Shown here piece after piece: positions 10,490 through 21,312 of a stretch of 64,000 nt of DNA. The translations under genes were made by a program, and so were the position numbers. The notes under the pieces are model-generated. The model saw only the letters and a program-made list of their open reading frames with translations, made no database searches and was not told where the DNA came from. Numbering within the stretch: position 1 is the stretch's first letter; the number at the start of each line of letters is the position of its first letter. The DNA comes from Adiantum capillus-veneris (Eukaryota > Streptophyta > Polypodiopsida > Polypodiales > Pteridaceae): assembly GCA_014529385.2 (NCBI GenBank), contig CM043962.1, positions 39,738,098 through 39,802,097 on the forward strand, read 5' to 3'.

Positions 10490-10876
10490 ATACCTGTTAA
10501 CAAGTTGGGACAATACTTTGAGGGTGATGAATCCAATGCAACCATACCAATCACTACCAAGGGATTAACCGTGAAGGCAATCCTTGATGGTGGCACTGGG
10601 GTTAGCATTGTGACTAAAAATTGTGAGGAAACTATGGGAAGACCTCAACTTGGGACCACAAACATAGTAGTAAAGATGGCCAATGGGACTATTGTTAAAC
10701 CTGTTGGGATGCTAGAAGATCTCAAGATCAAGGTCTTTGGACACAAAATAAGGAATACCTTCATTGTTATGGATTTCTCCAAGCACACTATGTCATCTGA
10801 GATGATCTTAGGACATCCTTTCATGAGGGAAGCAAAAATGGTGCATGACTGGTTTAAAAACCATGTCTACTTGTAG
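10490..10876 (+). pseudogene. pol: First retropepsin, before RT (A2)
   Basis: The frame contains KAILDGGTGVSI (active-site Asp codon at 10585) and ends MILGHPFMREAKMVHDW, the two hallmarks of a gypsy retropepsin. The usual D-S/T-G is D-G-G here. It aligns with the E1 protease (AILDSGAGVAIATK, ILGRLFMRQLKMVQDW) and E2. The frame stops at 10874, before reverse transcriptase. Confidence 0.75.
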
Positions 10877-11711
10877 TTCTAAGATTCTATCATTTGAGTG
10901 GATCTTGTAATTAGTTGAGCACATCCTTTAGGAAATAGGTTTATAATTGATCATAGATATGGCACCACAATTCACTCAGCCCCATTGCAGTATTGTTACA
11001 CATGTAAAATGGACATTGATGTTAAGAAGATTCTTCTTATATGGATGTTCTACCTCGGATGACTGAGTCTGACAATGTGGATTGGCTCCACCTAGCAGCA
11101 ACCATAGACACTTGGGGAAATAGGGGGATGACCTAGGTAGCACCTGAGGGGGATGAAATGCCACAACCCGTACCCTTAAATATGCTAGAAGCAATGCATA
11201 TAGCTTTTGATGACCGATAGGATGAAGGCTTGACTGACATTGGAACCAGTAATGTCTCACAAGACTATAGCCCACACAATTTAGCATCAAAATCATCATT
11301 TGAAATTGACTCTGAGGACAAAGAATCTGAGTTAAATCTTAATGCAAATGTGGGGACAAACCCAGTGGTACCCTAGATGACAAATCTATCCAAGGGAGCA
11401 CAAGACACAAGTAGCGATTCATCTAGTGAGTCTTCACTAGAGATCGGCCGTAATAGAAAATTAGACAAGAAGAGTAAGAGATATAAGAGGCAATGATATC
11501 AAGCAAATATGCGTGCTAGAATAAATGAAAAGAAATCAACCACAAAATGGATTAAATATATAGGGGCATGTGATTCTCATTGGAAGTTGGTAGATAAGTG
11601 GGGTGAATACCTTCAAAGCGTTATGTAGTGTAGTCCACAACCCATTGGCATCGCATAGCTATTTGCTACAGAGAAGCCAAAGTTGAGTCATACCATAAAG
11701 AGACAACAAAA

Positions 11712-12446
11712 TTGAGAGTTAGCTCAACAACAAAAGAGAAATCACAGTCCATAGAACAACAAGACCCCACAGACTTACACCCTACACCTGAACATTTCAA
11801 ATCCTACACCATAGAGGAACGTAAGGTTGTGTATACAAAGTCACAGAGGATACCTATCTATGGAAATAATGGAGTCTATGACGGTCCAACGATAGTGAAG
11901 AAAATAGAGTTAGAAGACCCAGGAGAAGAGTCCAAACCTGTTTTCTTTGCCCAAGATTTGATAGAGATTGAGGACTATGTACTTAAAGAACCTCTCAAGG
12001 AATTTAAGGATATATTTTCTTGGACATATCATGATATGAAAGATGTTCCACCTTCCATGGTGCAATACACAATCCCCATGAATAGCATGGCTAAACTAGT
12101 CCAGCAACGACCCTACCCAATGAATCCTAAGTATGCAAAGATTTTTCAAGAAGATATTGAAAGGCTTATCAAATGCGGATTCATATACCCTATTGAGCAC
12201 TCAGAATGGGTGTCTCCAATAGTGATTGTGCCGAAAAAGAATAGGAAACTCAAAGTATGCGTGGATCTCAAGAAAGTCAATGCCGCCACTAGGAGGGACC
12301 ATTACCCCTTGCCATATTCAGAACATGTGCTTGGAAGAGTTGTAGGAAAGGAAGCTTATAGCTTTTTAGATGGGTACTCTAGATACAATCAAATTACAAT
12401 TGCACTAACCAAGCTAAAACAACTTTTTAACCAAATTCGGAGTTAG
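11712..12446 (+). pseudogene. pol: Reverse transcriptase N-terminal part (A2)
   Basis: After a linker with HFKSYTIEERKVVY and YDGPTIVKKIEL, the frame enters Ty3/gypsy reverse transcriptase: FSWTYHDMKDVPP, then IKCGFIYPIEHSEWVSPIV, VPKKNRKLKVCVDLKKVN, RDHYPLPYSEHVL and SFLDGYSRYNQI. It stops before the catalytic Y-x-D-D box. The next frame is already integrase, so palm, thumb, RNase H and the integrase start are deleted. Confidence 0.85.
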
Positions 12447-12451
12447 CCAGG

Positions 12452-13159
12452 GTGACACGTAAGGCTAATGCAAGATCAGCTTCGAAGTTTCTCTTTGAGA
12501 ATATTATTACAAGATTTGGTTGTCCCTTTGAGATTGTGAGTGACAATGGTACTCATTTTATAAATGGAGTGATAAAGGAGCTCACAACAAACTTCATGAT
12601 AGCCCGCTATAAGTCCACGCCTTATTATCCACAAGAAGAAAATGGCCAAGCTAAGAGCACTAACAAGACCTTAATTTCTATCTTGACCAAAACAATCAAA
12701 GCTCATCGCACAGATTGGGATTTGAAGGTGACATCAGCTCTATGGGCTTATCGTAATTATACACCATTCAAAATGGCATATGGCCAAGAAGCAGTTATGC
12801 CATGGGAGTTTGTAATTCCTAGTCTGCATGTAGCTTCACAAGTAGTTTGGGATGGTAACCCTTTAGTTGAGCGTTTATATATCCTTGAAAGGTTAGACAA
12901 AGAAAGGCAATTGGCTGTGCAAAATGCACTTGTGGAGAAAGATAGGAGGAAGAAATGGTTTTCCCATCATCTAAAGAACAAAGATATCAATGCTAGTGAT
13001 AAAGTCCTTATGTATGGAGTGCAAAATGAGAAGAAAAAATTGAAATATGCGGGAAAAGGACCATATAGAGTATGTGAAATCACCCCACAAGGTACCATTC
13101 ATTTGGAGACACTTGATAGAGATGAAACCATTGGATTCCTCAATGGGAGAAAATTTTAA
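12452..13159 (+). pseudogene. pol: Integrase core and C-terminus after internal deletion (A2)
   Basis: The frame starts inside the integrase core (ASKFLFENIITRFGCPFEIV), keeps the second catalytic Asp (VSDNGTHF) and continues to YYPQEENGQAKSTNKTL. The third catalytic Glu (usually QAESSNK) is Lys. It then gives WALRAY-type WAYRNYTPFKMAYGQEAV and the GPYRV module (KGPYRVCEI). The first catalytic Asp and the zinc-binding start are in the deletion. From the VYGQEAV stretch onward it parallels A1 closely. Confidence 0.85.
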
Positions 13160-13234
13160 AAATATTATGATCCTTTAAGCCAAGAGGATCTACATGCCAT
13201 CCATCAAAAAAAGGCAACCAAGGCACAGACAGAG

Positions 13235-13700
13235 TTGAAGAAGATACAAGCTCAAGCTGAGGGGAAGGAGCGACAACAACGCATAAGACGCCAACGAGAG
13301 GCCAACCTTGGAGTTACACATGCATTCCACGTTGAAATAGAGGATGATTGGTTGGACTCTGACACACCTATACGATACCCTATTGAACTAAATAGCACCT
13401 ATGGGAAAGTGCTATATAATGCCTTGTTAGACACGGGTGCTAAATATAATCTTTGTCGTATGGAGTGTGGTGTTAGTTGGGAAAGCCATCTCTCTATCTA
13501 AGAGTACTATCCAAGTCAAGGGTGTCAACAAGAAAAAAATTACGGTTTTTGGAAACTAGCACACTTCTGTCAATTATGACAATGGGGTTGTGACTCAAGA
13601 ATTTTTTTTCATGCCTACTGGAACTATGGAAGGCAGTATAAAGCTAGGACATGCGTGGATGATAGCCACCACAATGCACTATTGATTGGGGTACTGGGAG
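13235..13700 (+). pseudogene. Second retropepsin, after integrase (A2)
   Basis: A charged stretch (KKIQAQAEGKERQQRIRRQR) leads into YNALLDTGAKYNL, with the Asp codon at 13430. A GKP-like word follows 49 bases later in a shifted frame. The C-terminal part MEGSIKLGHAWMIAT is at about 13624-13665, again in another frame. The order matches A1. Frameshifts make it non-functional. Confidence 0.6.
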
Positions 13701-14008
13701 TGTTACAACGCAGAAACCAACTCTTAGCCCTACCACCCAAGCCATAGTCCCTGAGATATTGCCTCCTGAGGAAATAAAACCCAAAACATTGCATGTCCAG
13801 GAGGTTGAACCATATGTACCTATAGCCCAACTCTCTAGAGCTTCAACTTATGTAGTTGAAACAAAGCTTGAGACACACAAGGCGCCATAATATAACGAAT
13901 AAAACATACAAATGGGTCTCTAAAGCTTCTTTGGTGACCATGGTTGATGCTAAAAAATAGGAACCTTCTTGTAAAAAACGCCCCACTCGCACCTAGACAT
14001 GTAAGAAA

Positions 14009-14577
14009 ATGTTGTGTTGGATTCCTAAACGACTATTAGAAGACCAAGGCTACTGTCAAAGAAATGATCAAATCTGGGTGCCAAAATGTAAATGGTGTCC
14101 TTACCAGTCACTTAGCCCATGTGAGTCAAATCCTATGACGACAAAGCCGATGGAAGATCGTGGGAAAGGAAAAATCACTGAACACTATACACAGATCCGA
14201 AGCTAGTATGGGTTGCCAAGTGAGAAAGGCTTGTTTCGGTCAGCTCAACCATAGAAAAAATGAATGAAGATTCTTTCTCTTCATGAGTTTCATGAAGATT
14301 CTTTCTCTTCATGAGGTTCATATACGGAAATAGAAGCTTCAACACAACCTCCACCTACCATTATACATATCCATACAAACAAGAAAGAGTTTTCACCTCC
14401 TGTTGTAATTTCACACCTACAACAACATTGCAAATAAAATCATGGGAGATTACCTTGCCACCCTTGCAACTAGATAAAATGTCTAGGGCGGTCAAAAACT
14501 ATTGGTCAAAATCTTCACCCATGACAACTTGGACCAATTGGTTTCAAAAGGTGACGACATCATTCCAAAAGGTATGA
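14009..14577 (+). pseudogene. Basic W-V-P-K region and tail (A2)
   Basis: LCWIPKRLLEDQGY and QIWVPKCKWCPY give two of the W-(V/I)-P-K motifs. The last frame (14311-14577) ends in VTTSFQKV before the polypurine tract, as in A1. Stops and a frameshift near 14206 separate the pieces. A short direct duplication (gaagattctttctcttcatg) lies at 14266-14311. Confidence 0.5.
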
Positions 14578-14585
14578 TCTACCCA

Positions 14586-14598
14586 AGGAAGGGGGGAG
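14586..14598 (+). promoter_or_regulatory. Polypurine tract (A2)
   Basis: The run aaggaaggggggag is placed as in A1 between the last stop codon and the LTR start TGGTTGTTGGC. Confidence 0.65.
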
Positions 14599-16603
14599 TG
14601 GTTGTTGGCATTCATCATTCACTCACTCCCCTCTTAACCTTCCTCCCTGACCTGTCAATCTCCAATCTTACGGAATGTATATATAAAGCCTTATATTCAT
14701 AAAACCAAAATTAAAAATTAAAAGAGCAAGAGCCACCGAACAAAAATTTGGAAACCTACAAGTTCTATATATGACACAAAATCATAAAAATATATTATGT
14801 ACAAGGACACGACCTTTTGACACAACCCTTATAATATTTGCACTCTAATCATCATCTATCTATGTGTATGGATATGGCTAGTACGCTAGAGTCATCCACT
14901 CCTACCTTGGGTGAGAGGTACCCTCTTGATTTTTCACAAGTGTTTCACATAGTCTTTCCGGTGCTTGCCTGTGAATGGGATTTGGTAGGTACGCTAGCAT
15001 GTGTGAGAGGAATTTTGAGGAATTATAATGGTTGATACATCTTTTGACCACGACTAATCCATACTTAGTAGAGAGTGTCTCTCCCATTGCACAAGCCTAC
15101 CCTTTTGTCCAAGATGACTATAGACGTCTAGTGACCTTCTTAGTAAACATTGGTGCCTCTAATGATGAAGAAGATTTACATGATTGCACGGATGGCATGT
15201 ATGGTCTCACAGATGATGACTTTGTTTTTCTCGATGATGATGAGGATAGGGGTTTAGCCTTAGGGTTACCTCCCCATCTCTACAATATCATGTTCCCTTG
15301 ACTCTCTAGGGGGAGTGCAAATAATTAGGTTAGGGTTCCTTATGTTGTTTGATTGTGCTCAATAAGGGTTGGTGCCTCTTCCCACTGATGTGCCTCCTAG
15401 AGGTATTCTTTGTGTTTCCTAGTGTGTACAGAAATGTGTTGTTGTTGTTAAGATTTGAAACTTCATGGAATCTTTCTCTTGTTCACTCTTCAAATGAAGC
15501 GCGATCATCAACACAAACAGGTGTTTCTTGACCATTAGCATTGCCCCTTGTCTTTGTCTTTGCATCCATGTTTGTCTGCTTTAAATGTAATTGATCACAC
15601 AATATTCTGCACATTTGCTTAGATTAAACATTAGATTCTATATATTTTTTTGTCATGATCCCTTGTCTAGGTTTCAGAATCAAGCAGTCTGACTAAGCTA
15701 GTTTGACCAAGTTAGAGTTAGAGATCTTCTCTTAATACCATGGGGAATGCCTTCCTAATAATCAATGGTTACTTTAGGTTCTTAATCCTATTTTGGCAGC
15801 ATTGTGTGCAATGTACTAGGGCTTTCTAGTGGGCTTAGTCCCTATTGACCTTTAGCTTAAGTATTATAAAGGGAGTTTACTAGTGTGATGAGTCTGGGGA
15901 GGATAACAGTGTTATATAACCCCCCAAAGTTACAAAATTAAAATGTTGAAAAGGAACAAACAAAAAAATCAAAAGTGCCACAATGTAAAATCTTAAGCTG
16001 GAAGAGAATTCCTACCTTGATTTGGTACTTCATTCACATGTATAGCCTATGTTACTAGAGCCCTAGAGGTTCCCAGTGTCGGTGCTTTTCCTTGAAAAGA
16101 AAAAAATCCAAGGCATACAAAATAAGCACACACATCAAAATTGAATCAATGAGAAAAGACTTTGGGGGGTCAAAGAAAAGAAAATAAGTCCGGAAATGAT
16201 TTCATGAGGAATTTCTTTTATCGTAGCCTTAACTACAAGGTCTTCTAGGTATAGCCTCTAGTCATAGCCTCTAGTCAGCCCTTGGATATGAAATACTTGG
16301 CTCTACCGACTAAACAGCTTAATTGACTAGAGAAAATTGAGAAGTTGCCCATGGTATAAATAGTTGACCTCTAGTGCCTTTTGACCGTTAAATTAGCCAT
16401 GTTTATGCGTTTGATTATATTATGGTTTAATGTTTATTGCTGAAAATTTGTTTAATATTCTGTTACCAATCAATTTGTGTGCCTACAGCTGCATATGCTT
16501 TTTAATTGTATATGGAAATGCAGTTAGTGAGCCAATTTTTGTTGATTTTGCAATTATTGAAGAAGGCTAAGAAAATTCAATCTCGGATGCTCTTCCACCT
16601 CGA
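14599..16603 (+). repeat. 3' LTR of A2, truncated
   Basis: It aligns with A1 from 1806 to about 3783 and then stops at ctcttccacctcga, where A3's LTR end begins on the other strand. TATA box at 14676-14687. Apart from the acidic ORF, I see no coding sequence; 15302-16603 is AT-rich LTR. Confidence 0.7.
15032..15301 (+). CDS. Short acidic ORF inside the A LTR (copy 2)
   Basis: This is the longest copy of the LTR-embedded ORF: 89 codons. After SPIAQAYPFVQDDYRRLVTFL it becomes acidic (NDEEDLHDCTDG, DDDFVFLDDDEDRGLALG) and ends LYNIMFP. Compared with A1 it has one extra Asp codon in the acidic run, and A3 lacks one codon elsewhere, so indels keep the frame. No signal peptide, membrane segment or known domain. 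The true start may be spliced or lie upstream (MASTLESSTPTLGERYP at 14874, another frame). Confidence 0.4.
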   Translation: MIHLLTTTNPYLVESVSPIAQAYPFVQDDYRRLVTFLVNIGASNDEEDLHDCTDGMYGLTDDDFVFLDDDEDRGLALGLPPHLYNIMFP

Positions 16604-16831
16604 TGTGCGCGTATGTCGCACGTGTCAATGCAAGGAACTTACTGATACATTGTGTGCGAGCCACAAATGGCTCCAAGTACACAACAAGCCTAAACTAGTA
16701 AGCTCAAAGATGGAATTGGTGTGTCACTCACTGCTCTACGCTTCCTATCATGGAGGATTCCTCACCGCAAAGAAGAGGGAGAAGCCGCTACGCCACGCTC
16801 AACCGCCTCGCCGCCGTCGTGCCGCCGCAAT

Positions 16832-16832
<1 letters not shown>

Positions 16833-16925
<93 letters not shown>
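16833..16925. repeat. (CT)n microsatellite in the A3 LTR
   Basis: About 46 CT units are followed by CATGCATACACA and a CA run. A1 has a short GA run (4160-4177) in the same place, so the tract has expanded or contracted between copies. Serine-Leu and Arg-Glu repeat frames here are not genes. Confidence 0.95.
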
Positions 16926-16927
<2 letters not shown>

Positions 16928-18611
16928 GCATACACACACACACACACAAGGAGATGAAGAAGAAGAAGATGGAGATGGAGCAAGAGCACTCTTCAATTGC
17001 ACAAATGAGAGAATGAGGTTTTAAAGGTTTAGATTGACTTTTATATGGGTTCGCTCGTTCACATTTGGGCGCCCACACTTAGCCAATCTTACCCAAACGT
17101 TATACGTTCCAGTTTTAGAGTGCACCTCTCATCAGCGATCACTCTTAACCATTCCTATTGGACCGACAAGCCCGGTACCTGACTCTACCAAGTAAATAGT
17201 ACAATGTATGTTGTAGGTTATAGGGTGTTCGTGAGCCGTGAGGGTTAACATGCCCCCCTTCCTTATGTAGATTCTGTCCTCGGAAGCTATTGAGTGAGTT
17301 GAAGCTCATTCGTTGAGGTGGAAGAGCATTTGAGATGAGTGTCCTTAGCCTTCTTCAGTCACTGCAAAATCAAACAACATTGGCACAATAATTGCATTCT
17401 CATAAACAATTAAAAAGAATATGTAGTTGTAGGCAGACAATTTGATTGGTAATAGAATTTTAAATTATTTTTCAGCAATAAACATTAAATTTCAATATAA
17501 TCAAACGCATAAACAGTTGTAAAGGTAAAAAATTAAACAAGTCTAGGGTCGCTAATTTAACGGTCGAAAGACACTAAAGATCGACTATTAATGCCATGGG
17601 CAAGCTTCTCAATTTTCTCTGGTCAATTAAGTTGTTTAATCGCGAGAGCCAAGTATTTCATGTCCGAGGGCTGACTAGAGGCTATACCTAGAAAACCTTG
17701 TAGTTAAGCTACGATAAAAGGAATTTCTTATGAAATCATCGCCTGACTGATTACCTTTTCTTTGACCCCCCAAAGTCTTTTCAAAGGGATTCAATTTTGA
17801 TGTGTGTTCTTATTTTGTATGCCTTGGGATTTTTGCTTTCAAGGAAAAGCGCCCACACTGGGAACCTCTAGGGCTCTAGTACCATAGGCGATACATGTGA
17901 GTGAAGTACCCAATCAAGCTGAGATTTCTCTTCCATCTTAAGATTTTACATTGTGGCACTTTGTTTTTTTTTTTTCGTTTTCAACATTTTAATTTTCTAA
18001 CTTTGGGGGGTCATATAACACTATTACACCTCCCCAGGCTCATTACACTAGTAAACTCCCTTTATAATACTTAAGCTAAAGGTCAATAGGGACTAAGCCC
18101 ACTAGAAAGCCCTAGTACATTTCACACAATGCTGCCTAGATCGAATTAAGAACCTAAGTAACCATTGATTATTAGGAAGGCATTCCGCACGGTATTAAGA
18201 GAAGATCTCTAACACCTAGCTTGGTCAAACTAACTTAGTCGGAATACTTGATTTTTAAACCTAGACAAGTGATTATGACAAAAACATTACATTGAATTTA
18301 ATGTTTGGTACTAAGCAAATGTGTTGAATATTATGCTACCCATCACAATTAAAGTAGACAAACATGGATGTAAAAAGATAAGGGGCAATGCTAATGGACA
18401 AGAAACACTTGTTTGCGTTGATAATCATGCTTGATTTGAAAAGTGGATGAGAGAAAGATCCCATGAAGGTCCAAATCCTAATAACAGCAACACGTTCTTG
18501 TACACACTAAGTCTAGGAGGCACATCAGTGGGAAAAGGTACAAACACTTATTGAACACAACAAAAAAACATAAGGAACCCTAACCTAATTATTTGCACTC
18601 CCCCTAGAGAG

Positions 18612-18783
18612 TCAAGGGAATAGGATATTGTAGAGATTGGGGGGAAACCCTAAGGCTAAACCCCTATCCTCATCGTCGAGATAAACAAAGTCATCATCCA
18701 TGAAACCATATGTGTCATCCGCGTAGTCATGTAAATCTTGTTCTTCATCATAGGTACCCATGTTTACTAAAAAGGTCACTAGA
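18612..18783 (-). pseudogene. Short acidic ORF inside the A LTR (copy 3)
   Basis: The minus-strand frame reads RLVTFLVNMGTYDEEQDLHD, then DDDFVYLDDEDRGLALGFPP, and ends LYNILFP. It is cut at its N-terminal side by the LTR of element C at 18787. Relative to A1 it lacks one codon near the TYDEE stretch, again without losing frame. Confidence 0.4.
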
Positions 18784-18786
18784 CGC
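18783..18786. repeat. Target-site duplication of element C (ACGC)
   Basis: ACGC precedes the C LTR here and follows its other LTR at 38436-38439. Removing C restores the A sequence ctagacgcctatag. The TSD is four bases; a fifth base does not match. Confidence 0.85.
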
Positions 18787-19657
18787 TGTTGGGAAACAAG
18801 CAAACTGAAACACCTCTATAGTGATGTCACCCAAGAGCGTTGAAAGATAACTACAAGACACCAAAAGCTTCGCAAAATCCTTTTGAAACACCACAAGTCC
18901 AATAGGAGTAGACCCTTGGGAATTTACTAGCCATCGCCCACCCAAGAGACTATGTCACATAGGAGCAAAACCCTGCCAAAGCATGGATTTACAGCACACG
19001 CCGACCAATGCATATGAAGACAAGAGCCTCTCCTTTCACAATCAAACATCACAAACCCACAACTTCAACATAAATTCCACAATTCATAAATACATGCCCT
19101 CCGAATCTGTCTACACACAATTTGCCACTAAGCTGCCATAGCCATAACCCTGCAGAGAACTAGTCGTAACCTGATGAGCACAACTCCAATTGGGGCACTT
19201 TAAAGCTTGAGAGAAAGCTTGAAAAATGACTGGCGAGAAAGCTGAAGATTACTAAAATTGATTCCATACGCCCCCATGAGCAAAATTGACGCGAACAGAG
19301 AGTTGTCCCAACACGACTACACGTAGAGAAGGCTAGTCGGGGCAAAAAATTGCATCCAAGAGCACCAAGGAGACAGAACGAGCTAAAACCTGAAAATTTC
19401 TGATCTTTGGCTGAAATTTTTTTAGTTTGTACATGATTTTAAGTTATATACAAGGCTCACTTCAAAAAACTCACTCACGGGCACTTACAGTAGCCCGACA
19501 GCTGTCACTAGACTAGCGACTTGCAGTGCATGTACATGTGCTTGCTAAAGCAAGCTAAAAAACCCACAAAAAGAAATCCACACGCCCTTTTGACATCGGG
19601 CTTCATGTCCGTATGTACAAATTTACAAAAAACGGGGTGTCAGAAATGCGCCCAACA
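18787..19657 (-). repeat. 3' LTR of C
   Basis: 871 bp, TGTTGGG to CCCAACA. On the minus strand a G-rich tract (gctggggtgtgg) precedes it as polypurine tract. It differs from the other LTR at several scattered positions, for example four in the first 100 bases, so C is not a very recent insertion. It contains a small inverted repeat, gcttgctaaagcaagc. Confidence 0.9.
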
Positions 19658-19684
19658 TAGTTTGCCACACCCCAGCCTGCTAGA

Positions 19685-20170
19685 TCATTCATGATCAGCA
19701 GCACAAAAGAGATCCTGTAAACCACATGAGGGAGTCTTCACCTCATCTTCATCATTAACCACATCATCAGAAAATTCTTCAAAAGAAGGCTCATCCTCAA
19801 TCACACTCATCAACCTTGCAATATACTTCTTCAACCTGTAGCCATTCACATGTGCTTTATGCAGGGTACCATCCAAGTCAGCAAGCTGATATGTGCCATT
19901 CGGAAACCTGTTTAAGACCAAGAAAGGACCTTGCCACTTGATTTGAAATTTCTTTTGAAAAGTGCTATCAAGCTTACTATTGTAACGAAGCACCATGTCA
20001 CCCTTCTTGATGTCCTTGTTCTTTACCTTCTCATTTTCCTTTGCTTGATTCTTCTTCAAGACCTGCTCATAATGCTCAAAAGCTAACACCCTATCCAATT
20101 GTACACATTGCAAATATAAAAGTCTTTCCTTGAATGCATCCTTGGGCTCTTCTTCAAGCTTTAGCATCAT
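19685..20170 (-). pseudogene. pol: Integrase C-terminal domain (C)
   Basis: The minus-strand frame carries MVLRYNSKLDSTFQKKFQ and KWQGPFLVLNRFPNGTYQL, a GPY/F-type module, followed by an acidic tail (SFEEFSDDVVNDEDEV). There is no chromodomain. It overlaps the integrase core frame by four bases (ATGA) but in another frame, so a frameshift lies at about 20168. Confidence 0.8.
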
Positions 20171-20700
20171 CTTGGTATCTCCACCTCAATAGGAAGTAAA
20201 GCCTCTTTGCCAAAAACTAGATGGAAGAGAGAAAAAGCAGTACCTGATTTGATGGCAGTCCTATAAGCCCATAGAGCACAAGGTAGCTCTAAATCCCAAG
20301 TCTTCACATTGTTTCTTGTCATCTTTGTAAGCATCCTTATGATCTCTCCATTAAACCTTTCATTCATGCCATTGCATTGGGGATAATATGGAGTAGTAAA
20401 CCTGCGATGCACATGAAGCTTTTCACATAGATAATCCACCAACTCTCCCCTAAAACCTGGACCCTTGTTAGAAAGCAACTCCAATGGCATGCCAAATTTG
20501 CAGAAAATATCTTCATATATGAATAAGGAAACATCTTTACTCATGATGTGCTTAACAACTTTTGCTTCGGCCCACCTGGATAGATAGTCAATAGCAGTAA
20601 GTATGTAACATTTGCCTCTAGCTGTCATAGGTAGAGGACCTATTGCATCAATACCCCACTTCTCAAACACATCATAAGCCACAATGGTGCCTCTAGTTTT
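20167..20700 (-). pseudogene. pol: Integrase catalytic core (C)
   Basis: The core gives KWGIDAIGPLPMTARGK and TAIDYLSRWAEAKVV (first Asp), then ELLSNKGPGFRGEL where S-D-R-G is expected, so the second catalytic Asp appears to be Asn. NGMNERFNGEI supplies the Glu. It ends FGKEALLPIEVEIP. It is in frame with the previous open stretch and separated from it by one TAA at 20701. Confidence 0.85.
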
Positions 20701-21312
20701 TTATTTTAGAACCCTATTTGCCATGCTTTGACACTCTTTACAAGACTTGCACCAATGATGAACATCACGTTGAACACTTGGCCACACATAACCCTCCTGC
20801 AAGACTTTATGCAAAGTGATCTTTGTAGCAAAGTGACCACCACAAGAATCCTCATGATTCTCCTCTAAAATTTTGTAAATTTCCTCTTTCCAAGGCACTT
20901 TTCTCATCACAAGATCAGCCCCCTTCATATACAAGGCATCACCAAGTAGCACATACCTTTTGGCACGACGTAGGAAGGCGTACTTTTTTGGCTTTTCCAA
21001 CTCTGATGGAAGCATACCTGTTTGTAGAAACTCTTCCTCCCTCTCTAAAGCTTCCCTTCCCAAATAAAGAGGAGAATCAGACCTTATCACATACAATAGC
21101 CCAATTGAAGCTTGTGCTGCACCATGTGCTTCTTCATTTTGAGACCTGTCCACATGCCTTAAACTCCAAGCTTCAAAATGCTTACGCAGATTCTTCACTT
21201 GAAAACACATATTTTTCAACCTTGGATTCTTACTTTTCCACACCCCAAGTACTTGCTTAACCACTAAAAGAGCATCACCTCTTACCCTCACACGACGGAT
21301 GCCAAGCTCAAG
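20701..21312 (-). pseudogene. pol: Second RNase H (end) and integrase zinc-binding domain (C)
   Basis: After an in-frame TGA at 21313 the frame continues RVRGDALLVVKQVLGVWKSK, the third motif of an archaeal-type RNase H. The last motif reads RSQNEEAHGAAQ; the usual Asp (ENAEADALA type) is His, so this RNase H lacks its final acidic residue. The integrase HHCC region follows: HEDSCGGHFATK, then WCKSCKECQ. It ends at an in-frame TAA. Confidence 0.8.

Larger units (their letters stand above)
9782..16603 (+). mobile_element. Ty3/gypsy family A, copy A2
   Basis: A2 carries remnants of gag, the first protease, the start of reverse transcriptase, an internal deletion at about 12446, the integrase core and C-terminus, the second retropepsin, the W-V-P-K region, a polypurine tract and a truncated LTR. 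Its 5' end is interrupted by copia B and lies left of the window. Its tail stops at 16603, where A3 begins in the opposite direction. Stretches 10050-10489 and 10877-11711 hold decayed gag-pol linker without a continuous frame; weak matches to E1 and E2 linker words are visible there. Confidence 0.85.
16604..18786 (-). mobile_element. Family A copy A3, LTR end part
   Basis: This is the reverse complement of A1 from about 2336 to 4418. The LTR end (tgtgcgc on the plus strand at 16604) abuts the truncated A2. The element is broken at 18786 by element C and resumes at 38436. It holds a TATA-like box on the minus strand (17035-17047), the (CT)n tract and a copy of the acidic ORF. 17251-18611 is non-coding LTR. 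Confidence 0.85.
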
